Shown piece by piece: positions 1 to 8,786 of a stretch of 64,000 nt of DNA. The notes beneath the pieces are model-generated. The model saw only the letters and a list, made by a program, of their open reading frames with translations, searched no databases and was not told the DNA's origin. The stretch is taken from assembly GCF_002240035.1 (NCBI RefSeq), contig NZ_CP016397.1, forward strand, positions 1,576,501 to 1,640,500, in the 5' to 3' direction. Numbering within the stretch: the first letter of the stretch is position 1; every line of letters starts with the position of its first letter. The DNA is from Legionella clemsonensis. GTDB lineage: Bacteria > Pseudomonadota > Gammaproteobacteria > Legionellales > Legionellaceae. A program made the position numbers and the translations under genes.

Positions 1-2
1 TT

Positions 3-3000
3 ATGAAAATACCAGTCCAATTGAAAAATATCGGTGGCACTATTCCCGAAGGTGACATTGCCCTGCAAGTTTCCTATTTTACGAAAACTGACGAGGAGGA
101 ACTTCGTCCTCAAAGCGATTTTTATACAGCCCCCGCTTCAGGTGAAATCTCGATCAATTTAGGGTCGAATCTGGCTCGCAATAAGGAGGTGTTTTTTGGT
201 GTTGTTTTTAAGACAAATAATATTCTTGCACAAACGACTACTCCCGCTACCCGTCTAAAGGAAAATGTCCCTGTCACTATAGAGTTTGATTACAACCCTC
301 TTGTTTTATCCGAACCTAATCCTGAAATGATTTCACCCAAACCACAGTTTGTTTATGGACGCTTACTTGAAAAAAATGGCAAGAGAAAATTGGAAGATGT
401 GCAAATAATTTTTGAAGCCAGTCGAGCTCCGGAAGAGCCTTTAGTTCCTATTGCCAGCGTCCGCACGGAAGCCAATGGCTATTTTTTCATTGAATACCCA
501 CAAGGAACCTTTACTGCAGCTATAGCGCGCGTCGGGTATGCAGTCAAAGAAAATCTTGTGCCTATTCGATTAGAGGTTGTTCATGTTGATGATGAAAGCA
601 CTGCCAATGTTTTTCCTAAAAACGTTATTTTAGTTGTTGAATTACTTGAAAGTGAAGAAATTGCTGACAAAGAAGATTGTGGATGTCAATCCTTAGATAT
701 GCATGAGACAAAACGAGTGCTGGAGGAGTATTCTTTTTACAGTCTTGTACGAACGACAGAACCTGAAATTTTAGGCTATGTGTTGGAAGATGACGATGAC
801 ATCACATTGGATGATATTCTCACTAAACATCCCATCCGCATTTGGGAAATCATTGATCCTATTATCAAACTACCTGCCTTTAGTCATCTGTCGGCGCGGG
901 CTCGAATAAATTTACCAGAAGTTAATGAAAGAAGTAATCGTACAGAGGTAGTCACGAGAGGCAATGGTCGTCGTGCGACTGAAACAACGGCTAATGTTTC
1001 TGATGACAATGAGTTGGTGAAAACGCTAAGAACTATAAAAATCAATCGAAATGTATTAGAAAATTTTTTACAGAAAGAAACAAGCATTACCAAAGATAAT
1101 ATTGTTGATCTTATTGAGATGAATGAAAGTCATCGTTTTAGGAAAATGGTAGCACATGCAGAAACAAAACCATTAGGACGCATTATTTTGAATACTGAAA
1201 ACACAGTGGATTGGGATTTGGAACCTACACTGTATCAAGCTGTTTCTGTAGCACATGGTCATTTGTTGCACTTTAAGTCGGAGTGGATTGCCGATGGCTA
1301 CTCTTTGGGAGACTTACTTTACAGCTTGCCCTTAGCCCCTGGGCAAAAGAAACAAATTGTTGTTTTTGATTGGGAACGACGAGAATCAGCCACCAATATT
1401 CAAGCCTTAGAATATGAGGAAAGTTTGTACAATTCACTAAGTCGCGATAGAGATATCTTTGAAATTACCAAAGGTGTTATCGAGGAAAAGATTTCTGGGA
1501 AGTCCAGTGCCACTACAGCCAGTGCAAGCGCTGGCATCGGTGGCGTTATCGGTGGCATGCTTTTTGGCGTCTCTGGCGGTGTTGGACATTCTGGGTCTAG
1601 TGCCTCACAAAATAGCCTAAGACAAACTTCTGCGAGTGATTTACAAAAAATAAGAGACAGGATTATGCAATCGGCTAATGCTGTTCGTAGTCAACGCTCT
1701 TCAGTCATACAAACAGTTTCACAGGGAGAGCGCTTTGAAGTCTCTTCCGAAACAGTAGCTAATTATAATCATTGTCATGCGGTTACTATTCAATATTTTG
1801 AAGTCTTACGCCACTTCAAAGTTCGTCAACGCTTTGCGGAAGCAAGAGAATGTCTCTTTGTTCCTCTGCTGATGAGTCAATTTGAACTGAACAAGCTACT
1901 GCGCTGGAAGGAAAGCCTTCATGCAGCACTGCTTAATCCCTCACTATCTAAGGGTTTTGAAGCAGCAGCACGCATTAAAAATAAATGGATTGACAGCAAT
2001 TTTCCTGCTGGCACTTTCGCTTCTGAAAAGATTCTCAATGCCTCAGGTAACTTTCAAATTAAATTTATTATCCGTAGACCTGAAGATAAATCGGTAGAAG
2101 TTGATGACTACTCCAAGCCTATTTATGGTGGGCAAAATATGATTATTGGCTATCAGAAGAAAATGGTTGAAGACATTAATGAAGCAAATTGGCAAAGCCT
2201 GACTCCATTTCTAGGGGCCGATACACCTAAAGGTTTTTACGATCATCATTTAAAAAATGCCAAAAATAAAGACGAAGTTTTTCATCGCTTACTGGGAGAA
2301 AAAATAGCAACCTCTTTTGTTGGAGCCCTCACCTTTCATGTTGCCGATGAAACTGGTAATGAAATTTCATCAATGAATTTTGATACCACACTTACTTCTC
2401 GCTATCGCAAGGAGGGAACACTGAACGTTTCCGTGCGCTTTATGGGACCTTCTCAATTTAGTCGAGATAAGGTGCATTACATTAAAATTCGCTGCGGTAC
2501 TAACAATATACTACCTGAGTTTTCATCAATAATAGTAACTTCAGGCTTTATCCGCTATAAAACAAGTCATTACGAAGGCTTTTTATGTCGTTATCAGAGT
2601 ATTTATGATGATTTATCTCCCAGCGATGGAGTTACTCTCTATGCAGGACCAACTGTTGACGAACTGCGCGATCCCCGTAAAGATGATATAGCCCTAATTA
2701 ATAATTTACTCGATCATCTTAACGATAATCTGGAGTATTATCATAAGGCTATCTGGCTTAGAATGTCTCCAGAAAGACGCTTCTTATTATTAGATGGAAT
2801 CATTTTACCTGGTAAAGGACTAGGGCGAAGCTTAGCATCTCTTGTAGAAAATGAACTTATTGGCATCGTTGGGAACAGCCTAGTATTTCCCGTTGCCCAT
2901 GGTTTAAATCTCGATCCAAATTTTGGTACAGCTGATTCATTAACAGATTACTATATGGTAGCAGCAGGTGATCCAATTAGTATTAGTATTCCAACCAAAG

Positions 3001-5219
3001 GAGTTTACGCAGAAGCGATGATGGGGGCTTGTAATTCCTGTGAAGAAAAAGATGAAAGTCGATTCTGGCGTTGGGAAGAATCTCCTATTCCTGATAGTCC
3101 TACCGCCATCAACCCTGTCAGTACAGAAAGTCGTCGCGCAGAACCAGGTAATTTGCAACCCGCAGCGTTTCCAAATCCTATGGTCAATATTCAAAATGCG
3201 CCGAACGCTCCTGATCCAACTGGCTTAGGTGCTACCTTATCCTTATTAGGTAAAGGTGATGCATTTAGAGATATTACCGGTCTTTCCCAAAATCAAACCA
3301 ATGCACTTGAAGCGTTGAAGGCCTCTTACGACGCAACAAAGACTTTTGGACAGGAAGCGGCCAAATTGGAAGTTCAAAAAATGATGGATAAACGCTTGGA
3401 TAATGCGATTAAGGCAATCAATAGTAATCCCAATTTGGATCCAAAACAAAAGATGGAGCTCACTGAAAAGGCACTGAATGCTTACCTGGGAGCAGGAGCC
3501 AATACTAACCAGCCGCCTAAAGATGCCAATGCTGACAAACTTCAAGAAGGCATTAATAAAAATTTGGATAAGGTTAGTAATAGTAAAAGTGGTGAAGTTG
3601 CAATTACCAAGCCTGATGGCACTAAAGTTAATACCAAATTTGATGGCGGTGGTACTTCTGGACCAACAATAGAGACGCGAATCGGTAAAGGTGGAATTAG
3701 TCCAATAAAACAGGAAAATAGTAATGCATGTTGGGCAACCGTAGCCACCATGATGTTGCGCTGGAAAGATGGTAAAAATTACACCATTGAAGAAGTGCTT
3801 GCTAAAGCAGGACCTCAATACCTCAATTATTACAATCAAAAAGCAGGTTTACCCTATACTGAAAAACAAAATTTTATCAGCTCGCTTGGCATGAAAGGTG
3901 AACCTCTTGCTAGCTATACCGCACAAAATTACCGCGACTGGCTCATTGAATATGGACCGCTATGGGTAACGACTGATGCTGATGAAACCAAGGGATTTTC
4001 TGCTCATGCACTCATTATCACAGGCATAAGTACTGATTTGAAATCGATAGAAATCATTGATCCAAATCAGGGTAAAAAACTGGTGCAATCCTTTGAAGAA
4101 TTTTCGAATGCATTTAAAGCACTCATTACGGACAGTGATTTACAGCCCACAACACAGGTGGTTCATTTTCTTGAAAAAATAAATGCCAGTGAAGGCGCTG
4201 ATCCAACTGAAGCCGATATCGTGAAAAATTTGAATGAATACAATCCCGCAAGCTCGGAAACCATCGTAATTAATATGGTAGAATTTAATACAGGTATCTC
4301 TGACATAACCAATTATAAAGATTGGAAAACAAACAGTTCAGTTGTTCATAATCGACGTAAAAACGCTTATCGTGATCCTTTTGGTATTAGGCATTTAGTG
4401 TTGCATGAAACAGCAGCGGAATCAGGTGATGGCTTTGACGATTCCAACAATGAAACCGCTCATATGTCTGTGAAGCGAGATGCCACTATCCTGCAATTTA
4501 ATGATTTGGTTGAATTTGAGAATCACGGGTCCGGCATGAACACCACCAGTATTGGTATAGAATTTGTCAACCGTGGATGGCTATCATCTTCTACCAACAA
4601 TGGCGGTGAAGGTATCCCTGCAAAAGAATCTTCTCTCACTGCCACCCAAAAAGAAACTTACAAGGAAGCAAATGGCTATTTATGGACATTTTGGGGATAT
4701 GGTTTCAACATTTATCGTGTCCCCCCTTCTCTTGATCAACTTGAAAAAGAGGTGGAGCTTGTAAAATGGTTAACTGTCGATTTACCCACAAAATTGCAAT
4801 CCATCAGCGGTATCTCCATCTACAATCTTTTCCCTTCTATTGATGATACCTGGCTGCAACTGGTGTCTTATGAAGAAGTAAAAGATGTCTGGACTTTTAA
4901 AGCTGCAGACATCCCTGCAGAGGCCGAACGCAATGACAAGAATTTTTTTGTAATGACCACAGGTTATGAATATCTAGAGCCCAATAACCTGAGTGGCAAG
5001 AGTGGTATTATTTCTCATAATGCCTTTTATAAAAATCATAATGATGGCTCCTTCCTAACATTGTATACCTGGCTTCGTCTGAAGAAAGACAAAACAAAAA
5101 CAGAAGCACTAGATATCGCCAAAAAATTAATGAAAAATCACTATATTCATGTTTCTTTAACCAGTAATCAGGATAAGAAAATTATTCTGCTGAAGGTGAA
5201 TGATACAAATTTAGTCTAA
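3..5219 (+). CDS. Giant protein with papain-like protease and amidase domains; candidate exported toxin or cell-wall enzyme
   Basis: This 1738-residue frame begins at the window edge, so the true start may lie upstream. Residues about 116-200 look like a carboxypeptidase-regulatory-type beta-sandwich. Residues about 500-535 are Gly/Ala/Ser rich and weakly hydrophobic. A papain-like domain spans roughly 1225-1370: Cys1243 in NACWATVATMML, His1335 in FSAHALIITG and Asp1353 in IIDPNQG form a plausible triad. An N-acetylmuramoyl-L-alanine amidase (amidase_2/PGRP fold) follows at about 1455-1540, with likely zinc ligands His1468 (LVLHETA), His1487 and His1508. No signal peptide or Sec-type leader is visible. 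The gene lies 139 bases before an NHLM-type exporter on the same strand, so export by that system is a reasonable inference. The large middle section (about 390-1050) is not one I can name. Domain calls are fairly sure; overall role is not. Confidence 0.75.
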   Translation: MKIPVQLKNIGGTIPEGDIALQVSYFTKTDEEELRPQSDFYTAPASGEISINLGSNLARNKEVFFGVVFKTNNILAQTTTPATRLKENVPVTIEFDYNPLVLSEPNPEMISPKPQFVYGRLLEKNGKRKLEDVQIIFEASRAPEEPLVPIASVRTEANGYFFIEYPQGTFTAAIARVGYAVKENLVPIRLEVVHVDDESTANVFPKNVILVVELLESEEIADKEDCGCQSLDMHETKRVLEEYSFYSLVRTTEPEILGYVLEDDDDITLDDILTKHPIRIWEIIDPIIKLPAFSHLSARARINLPEVNERSNRTEVVTRGNGRRATETTANVSDDNELVKTLRTIKINRNVLENFLQKETSITKDNIVDLIEMNESHRFRKMVAHAETKPLGRIILNTENTVDWDLEPTLYQAVSVAHGHLLHFKSEWIADGYSLGDLLYSLPLAPGQKKQIVVFDWERRESATNIQALEYEESLYNSLSRDRDIFEITKGVIEEKISGKSSATTASASAGIGGVIGGMLFGVSGGVGHSGSSASQNSLRQTSASDLQKIRDRIMQSANAVRSQRSSVIQTVSQGERFEVSSETVANYNHCHAVTIQYFEVLRHFKVRQRFAEARECLFVPLLMSQFELNKLLRWKESLHAALLNPSLSKGFEAAARIKNKWIDSNFPAGTFASEKILNASGNFQIKFIIRRPEDKSVEVDDYSKPIYGGQNMIIGYQKKMVEDINEANWQSLTPFLGADTPKGFYDHHLKNAKNKDEVFHRLLGEKIATSFVGALTFHVADETGNEISSMNFDTTLTSRYRKEGTLNVSVRFMGPSQFSRDKVHYIKIRCGTNNILPEFSSIIVTSGFIRYKTSHYEGFLCRYQSIYDDLSPSDGVTLYAGPTVDELRDPRKDDIALINNLLDHLNDNLEYYHKAIWLRMSPERRFLLLDGIILPGKGLGRSLASLVENELIGIVGNSLVFPVAHGLNLDPNFGTADSLTDYYMVAAGDPISISIPTKGVYAEAMMGACNSCEEKDESRFWRWEESPIPDSPTAINPVSTESRRAEPGNLQPAAFPNPMVNIQNAPNAPDPTGLGATLSLLGKGDAFRDITGLSQNQTNALEALKASYDATKTFGQEAAKLEVQKMMDKRLDNAIKAINSNPNLDPKQKMELTEKALNAYLGAGANTNQPPKDANADKLQEGINKNLDKVSNSKSGEVAITKPDGTKVNTKFDGGGTSGPTIETRIGKGGISPIKQENSNACWATVATMMLRWKDGKNYTIEEVLAKAGPQYLNYYNQKAGLPYTEKQNFISSLGMKGEPLASYTAQNYRDWLIEYGPLWVTTDADETKGFSAHALIITGISTDLKSIEIIDPNQGKKLVQSFEEFSNAFKALITDSDLQPTTQVVHFLEKINASEGADPTEADIVKNLNEYNPASSETIVINMVEFNTGISDITNYKDWKTNSSVVHNRRKNAYRDPFGIRHLVLHETAAESGDGFDDSNNETAHMSVKRDATILQFNDLVEFENHGSGMNTTSIGIEFVNRGWLSSSTNNGGEGIPAKESSLTATQKETYKEANGYLWTFWGYGFNIYRVPPSLDQLEKEVELVKWLTVDLPTKLQSISGISIYNLFPSIDDTWLQLVSYEEVKDVWTFKAADIPAEAERNDKNFFVMTTGYEYLEPNNLSGKSGIISHNAFYKNHNDGSFLTLYTWLRLKKDKTKTEALDIAKKLMKNHYIHVSLTSNQDKKIILLKVNDTNLV

Positions 5220-5358
5220 GCCAGGCGAGGGAACTTCGTGAAAATGAGGAGATGCTATTCCTATTACTCCATGATTTAAAAACAGTTTTATAAAGTCGAA
5301 ATCTTTAAATATCAGAGATATACTGGAAACATGGATAGTAATAGGAATACATTGTTCT

Positions 5359-6606
5359 ATGCCCAAATTGTTTCGAGAGAAAAGTCTGCTTCGGTTAAAT
5401 AATCCCGAAAAACTTGATAACCTTTTTCGCATTGTTTCCCCATTAAATTGGCTAATTCTTTTAGGTTTGGCAATACTTCTCTTGATGATTGTTGCTTGGT
5501 CTATATGGGGTCGTATTGATACCAGGGTATCAGGGAATGGTATTTTAATTAGTGGTGGTCAAAAAATTTATGATGCTATTGCTGAAGATTCAGGACGTCT
5601 ATTAACTGTTGACGTACAAATCGGCGAGCTGGTCAAAAAAGGCCAACAATTAGCCACACTTAAACTCCCTCTTCTTAATTTAGAATTAGAAAATAAGCAA
5701 CAACTTCTTGTTACTCTACAAAGACAGCTTAATGATTTACAACAATTTATTCAAAAAGATTTTAAACTTGAGCAGGAAAGAAATGCAGCTCTACAGGCAA
5801 ATTGGGCAAATGATCTGAAAAATGCCAATCTACATTTAGAATATTTGAGGAAAGCCCTTGAAGAACGCGAAAAACTAGTAGATAAAGTGATATCGAGGCA
5901 AGAATTAGCCTTATTAAAAAGTAACTATTTTAAAGAAATACAGGAGCGCGATGAAATCCAAAAGAAAATGACCGATAACCTCATCGAGTTTAAACGGCGT
6001 GCAGAAACTAATCAACAACGACTAAATGAGCTTAAAAATCGCATTCTGCAGGCTCAAATGGAGCTTGCACTTATCCAGAAAAAACTTAAAGTACATAGCA
6101 TTATTGTAAGCCCTGTGGATGGCGAAGTAATTAATATCCTAGGTAAACCAGGTGAAATCGTTCAGGCAGGTAGTAAAATTATGGATATAGAGCCCTATGC
6201 AGAAACAGTAGATGCAGCTGTTTATGTACCTGCAGGGATGGGCAAAATTATTCTTCCTGGCATGGTAGCCCATGTTGTACCCAGTACTGTCAAAAAACAA
6301 GAGTATGGTAGTATTTTAGGGATTGTTGAAAATGTGGCCAGTTTCCCCAGCACCCATAGCAGCATGATGGCCGTTTTATCCAACGAAAAATTAGTAGAGG
6401 ATTTTACAAAAGAAGGTCCTCAGCTCTATGTGCGTATTAATTTAATAGAAGCGAACACACCAAGTCATTTTAAATGGACTACCTCAAGAGGGCCTAATAT
6501 GATTATTACAAATGGTACCCTATGCACTGCCGATATTGTTACCAAAACACAGCCCCCGATTACTTTGGTCATACCAGCGATTAAACAATTTTTAGGACTA
6601 GACTAA
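5359..6606 (+). CDS. HlyD-family membrane fusion protein (NHLM-type secretion protein)
   Basis: This is a 415-residue periplasmic adaptor for an ABC exporter. One transmembrane helix lies near residues 28-50 (a Leu/Ile-rich stretch ending WSIWGRID). A lipoyl/barrel-sandwich half follows (DSGRLLTVDVQIGELVKKGQ), then long alpha-hairpin coiled coils (about 110-250), the second lipoyl half (IVSPVDGEVINILGKPGE) and a beta-barrel region. The order and length fit the NHLM bacteriocin-system secretion protein family. It ends 6 bases before the peptidase-ABC gene, so the two are surely co-transcribed. The start ATG lacks a strong Shine-Dalgarno sequence, which leaves the exact start slightly open. Confidence 0.88.
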   Translation: MPKLFREKSLLRLNNPEKLDNLFRIVSPLNWLILLGLAILLLMIVAWSIWGRIDTRVSGNGILISGGQKIYDAIAEDSGRLLTVDVQIGELVKKGQQLATLKLPLLNLELENKQQLLVTLQRQLNDLQQFIQKDFKLEQERNAALQANWANDLKNANLHLEYLRKALEEREKLVDKVISRQELALLKSNYFKEIQERDEIQKKMTDNLIEFKRRAETNQQRLNELKNRILQAQMELALIQKKLKVHSIIVSPVDGEVINILGKPGEIVQAGSKIMDIEPYAETVDAAVYVPAGMGKIILPGMVAHVVPSTVKKQEYGSILGIVENVASFPSTHSSMMAVLSNEKLVEDFTKEGPQLYVRINLIEANTPSHFKWTTSRGPNMIITNGTLCTADIVTKTQPPITLVIPAIKQFLGLD

Positions 6607-6612
6607 AGCATC

Positions 6613-8784
6613 ATGTTATTTGACAGATTGATTAATCGAATAAAAAAAACCCCGACCATTCTACAAATAGAAGCTGTCGAATGCGGCGCTGTCGCGCTTG
6701 GCATTGTACTAGCTTACTATGGCAAATGGGTTTCCCTTGATGTGCTACGAAATGATTGTGGTGTTTCTCGAGATGGGAGTCGAGCTGACAATATCTTCCG
6801 AGCTGCTGAAAAGCATGGAATGGACGTTGAAGCTTACAGTATTGAACCAGAGGAAATCGTTTACTCTCAACTACCTGCAATTATTCATTGGGAATTTAAT
6901 CATTTTGTTGTTTTAGAAGGAGCAAGCAAGCGTTCCGTTTATATTAATGATCCTGCCTATGGCTCACGTACCCTAAGCTGGGAGGAATTTGATGAAGGCT
7001 TTACAGGCGTTATTCTGGAATTAAAACCGGGTGTATCATTTATAAAAGCAGGTCATAAACCTAAAATTTTACCCAGCTTATTTAATCGTTTGCGTCATTC
7101 TCAGGCAGCAGTAAGTTTTATCGTGTTAGCTACTTTATCCCTGGCTATTCCAGGGATTGCCATTGCAGCACTTAATAAAATTTTCATCGATGAAGTGTTA
7201 GTACAACAACTCACTAACTGGCAGAGACCCGTTCTGTTGGGCTTAATCATTGCGGCAATTTTTAGCGGCCTTTTAACCTGGTATCAACGAATCATGCTTG
7301 GGCGCCTTGAAACTAAAATGGCATTGGTTAATGGTTCTGCCTTTTTCTGGCATTTATTGCGTCTCCCGATGTCTTTTTTTACTCAACGCTATCTGGGCGA
7401 TATTTTTAATCGACTGCAATCCAGTGATGCCATAGCCAATTTAGTTTCCCAGCAGTTTGGCACAAATATAGTTAATTTAATGTTAGCACTGATTTATCTC
7501 CTTGTTCTATTCCTGCTTAGCCTACCGCTAACGCTTCTAGTTATATTCACTACTCTTATTAATATTGTAACCCTACTACTCATCGCCAATCGACGTGCCA
7601 GTGAAAGTCAACGTCAAACCAAAGCAATTAATGGCTTAATGAGTACTGCTGTAAGCGGACTACAATTGATAGAAACTTACAAAGCCTCAGGTGCTGAAAA
7701 TGATTTTTTCCGTAAGTTTAGCGGGATGCATGCCAATCATTTACTAGCAGAACAACAATTAGGCTGGACAAGGGATTCTTCATCACTAATCCCTCTAGCG
7801 CTGGATTTACTTACCAATACCATTATTTTGGGAGTCGGTGCTTGGTTAACTATTCTTGGAGAAATGACCATTGGCACAGTGATTGGTTTTCAAATTTTGT
7901 ATCGAGGTTTCATTTCCCCTATAAAAATGTTGGTGATGCTGGCTGGAAAAGTACAGGAAATTTCAGCTGATTTATTCACTATAGAAGATATTACCTCTCA
8001 TCGATTGGCGCCACGTTATCTTAAGCCACAATCCCGTGAATTTCCCAAACATCATAAATTAACAGGTCATGTCGTTTTTGATAAAGTTACTTTTGGCTAT
8101 AGCCCTTTAGCTAAACCTCTGTTGACTAATTTTTCATTGGAAATCAAGCCAGGAAAACGAGTAGCACTTGTTGGTAGTTCGGGAAGTGGTAAATCGACTA
8201 TTGGCAAACTCTTATTAGGCCACTATGAGCCATGGACAGGTAATATATTCATTGACGATAGACCGCTGCAAAGCATCCCTAATGAAATAAAAACGCATTC
8301 AATTGCCAGTGTTGATCAAGACATTAACTTGTTTCATGCTACATTAAAAGATAATTTAACTTTATGGAATCCTACCATTGCTGACGAAGAAATTCTCAAT
8401 GCCTGCAAAGCAGTTTTAATGCATGAAGCCATTGCTGGTGAGCGAGAGCAAGGCTATGAAAGTATGATGAATGAGGGAGGATCCAATTTTAGTGGTGGGC
8501 AACGACAGCGTTTGGAAATAGCACGTGCTTTACTGCAAAAACCGAGTATCCTCATATTGGATGAAGCAACTTCAGCACTCGATCCACAAATGGAACAAAT
8601 TATTGACTCACATTTGCGACAATTAGGCTGCACCCTTTTAATAATCTCCCATCGACTAAGCACTATACGTGACGCAGATGAGATTATTGTGCTGGAAGAA
8701 GGCCAAGTCGTTGAGCGAGGAACACACAAAGATTTGTTAGCCATGAAAGGTGCTTATTGGCACTTATTGGCAAGTGAGGCTTAA
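6613..8784 (+). CDS. NHLM-type ABC exporter with N-terminal C39 peptidase domain
   Basis: This 723-residue protein couples cleavage of double-glycine leaders to export across the inner membrane. The C39 peptidase occupies about residues 10-130. Its catalytic residues are all present: Cys24 in AVECGAVALG, His97 in NHFVVLEG and Asp113 in INDPAYG. A six-helix ABC type 1 membrane domain spans about 165-450. The nucleotide-binding domain has Walker A GSSGSGKST (521-529), signature SGGQRQR (about 627) and Walker B ILILDEATSALD with Asp650. All parts look functional. It is followed after 2 bases by the second ABC subunit, as in the standard NHLM trio. Its own cargo with a double-glycine leader is not seen in the window. 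Confidence 0.92.
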   Translation: MLFDRLINRIKKTPTILQIEAVECGAVALGIVLAYYGKWVSLDVLRNDCGVSRDGSRADNIFRAAEKHGMDVEAYSIEPEEIVYSQLPAIIHWEFNHFVVLEGASKRSVYINDPAYGSRTLSWEEFDEGFTGVILELKPGVSFIKAGHKPKILPSLFNRLRHSQAAVSFIVLATLSLAIPGIAIAALNKIFIDEVLVQQLTNWQRPVLLGLIIAAIFSGLLTWYQRIMLGRLETKMALVNGSAFFWHLLRLPMSFFTQRYLGDIFNRLQSSDAIANLVSQQFGTNIVNLMLALIYLLVLFLLSLPLTLLVIFTTLINIVTLLLIANRRASESQRQTKAINGLMSTAVSGLQLIETYKASGAENDFFRKFSGMHANHLLAEQQLGWTRDSSSLIPLALDLLTNTIILGVGAWLTILGEMTIGTVIGFQILYRGFISPIKMLVMLAGKVQEISADLFTIEDITSHRLAPRYLKPQSREFPKHHKLTGHVVFDKVTFGYSPLAKPLLTNFSLEIKPGKRVALVGSSGSGKSTIGKLLLGHYEPWTGNIFIDDRPLQSIPNEIKTHSIASVDQDINLFHATLKDNLTLWNPTIADEEILNACKAVLMHEAIAGEREQGYESMMNEGGSNFSGGQRQRLEIARALLQKPSILILDEATSALDPQMEQIIDSHLRQLGCTLLIISHRLSTIRDADEIIVLEEGQVVERGTHKDLLAMKGAYWHLLASEA

Positions 8785-8786
8785 TA

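Noticed and set aside
3246..3839. Minus-strand 197-codon frame inside the giant gene
   Set aside because: No ribosome binding site or family resemblance, and it opposes a strongly supported domain-bearing gene.
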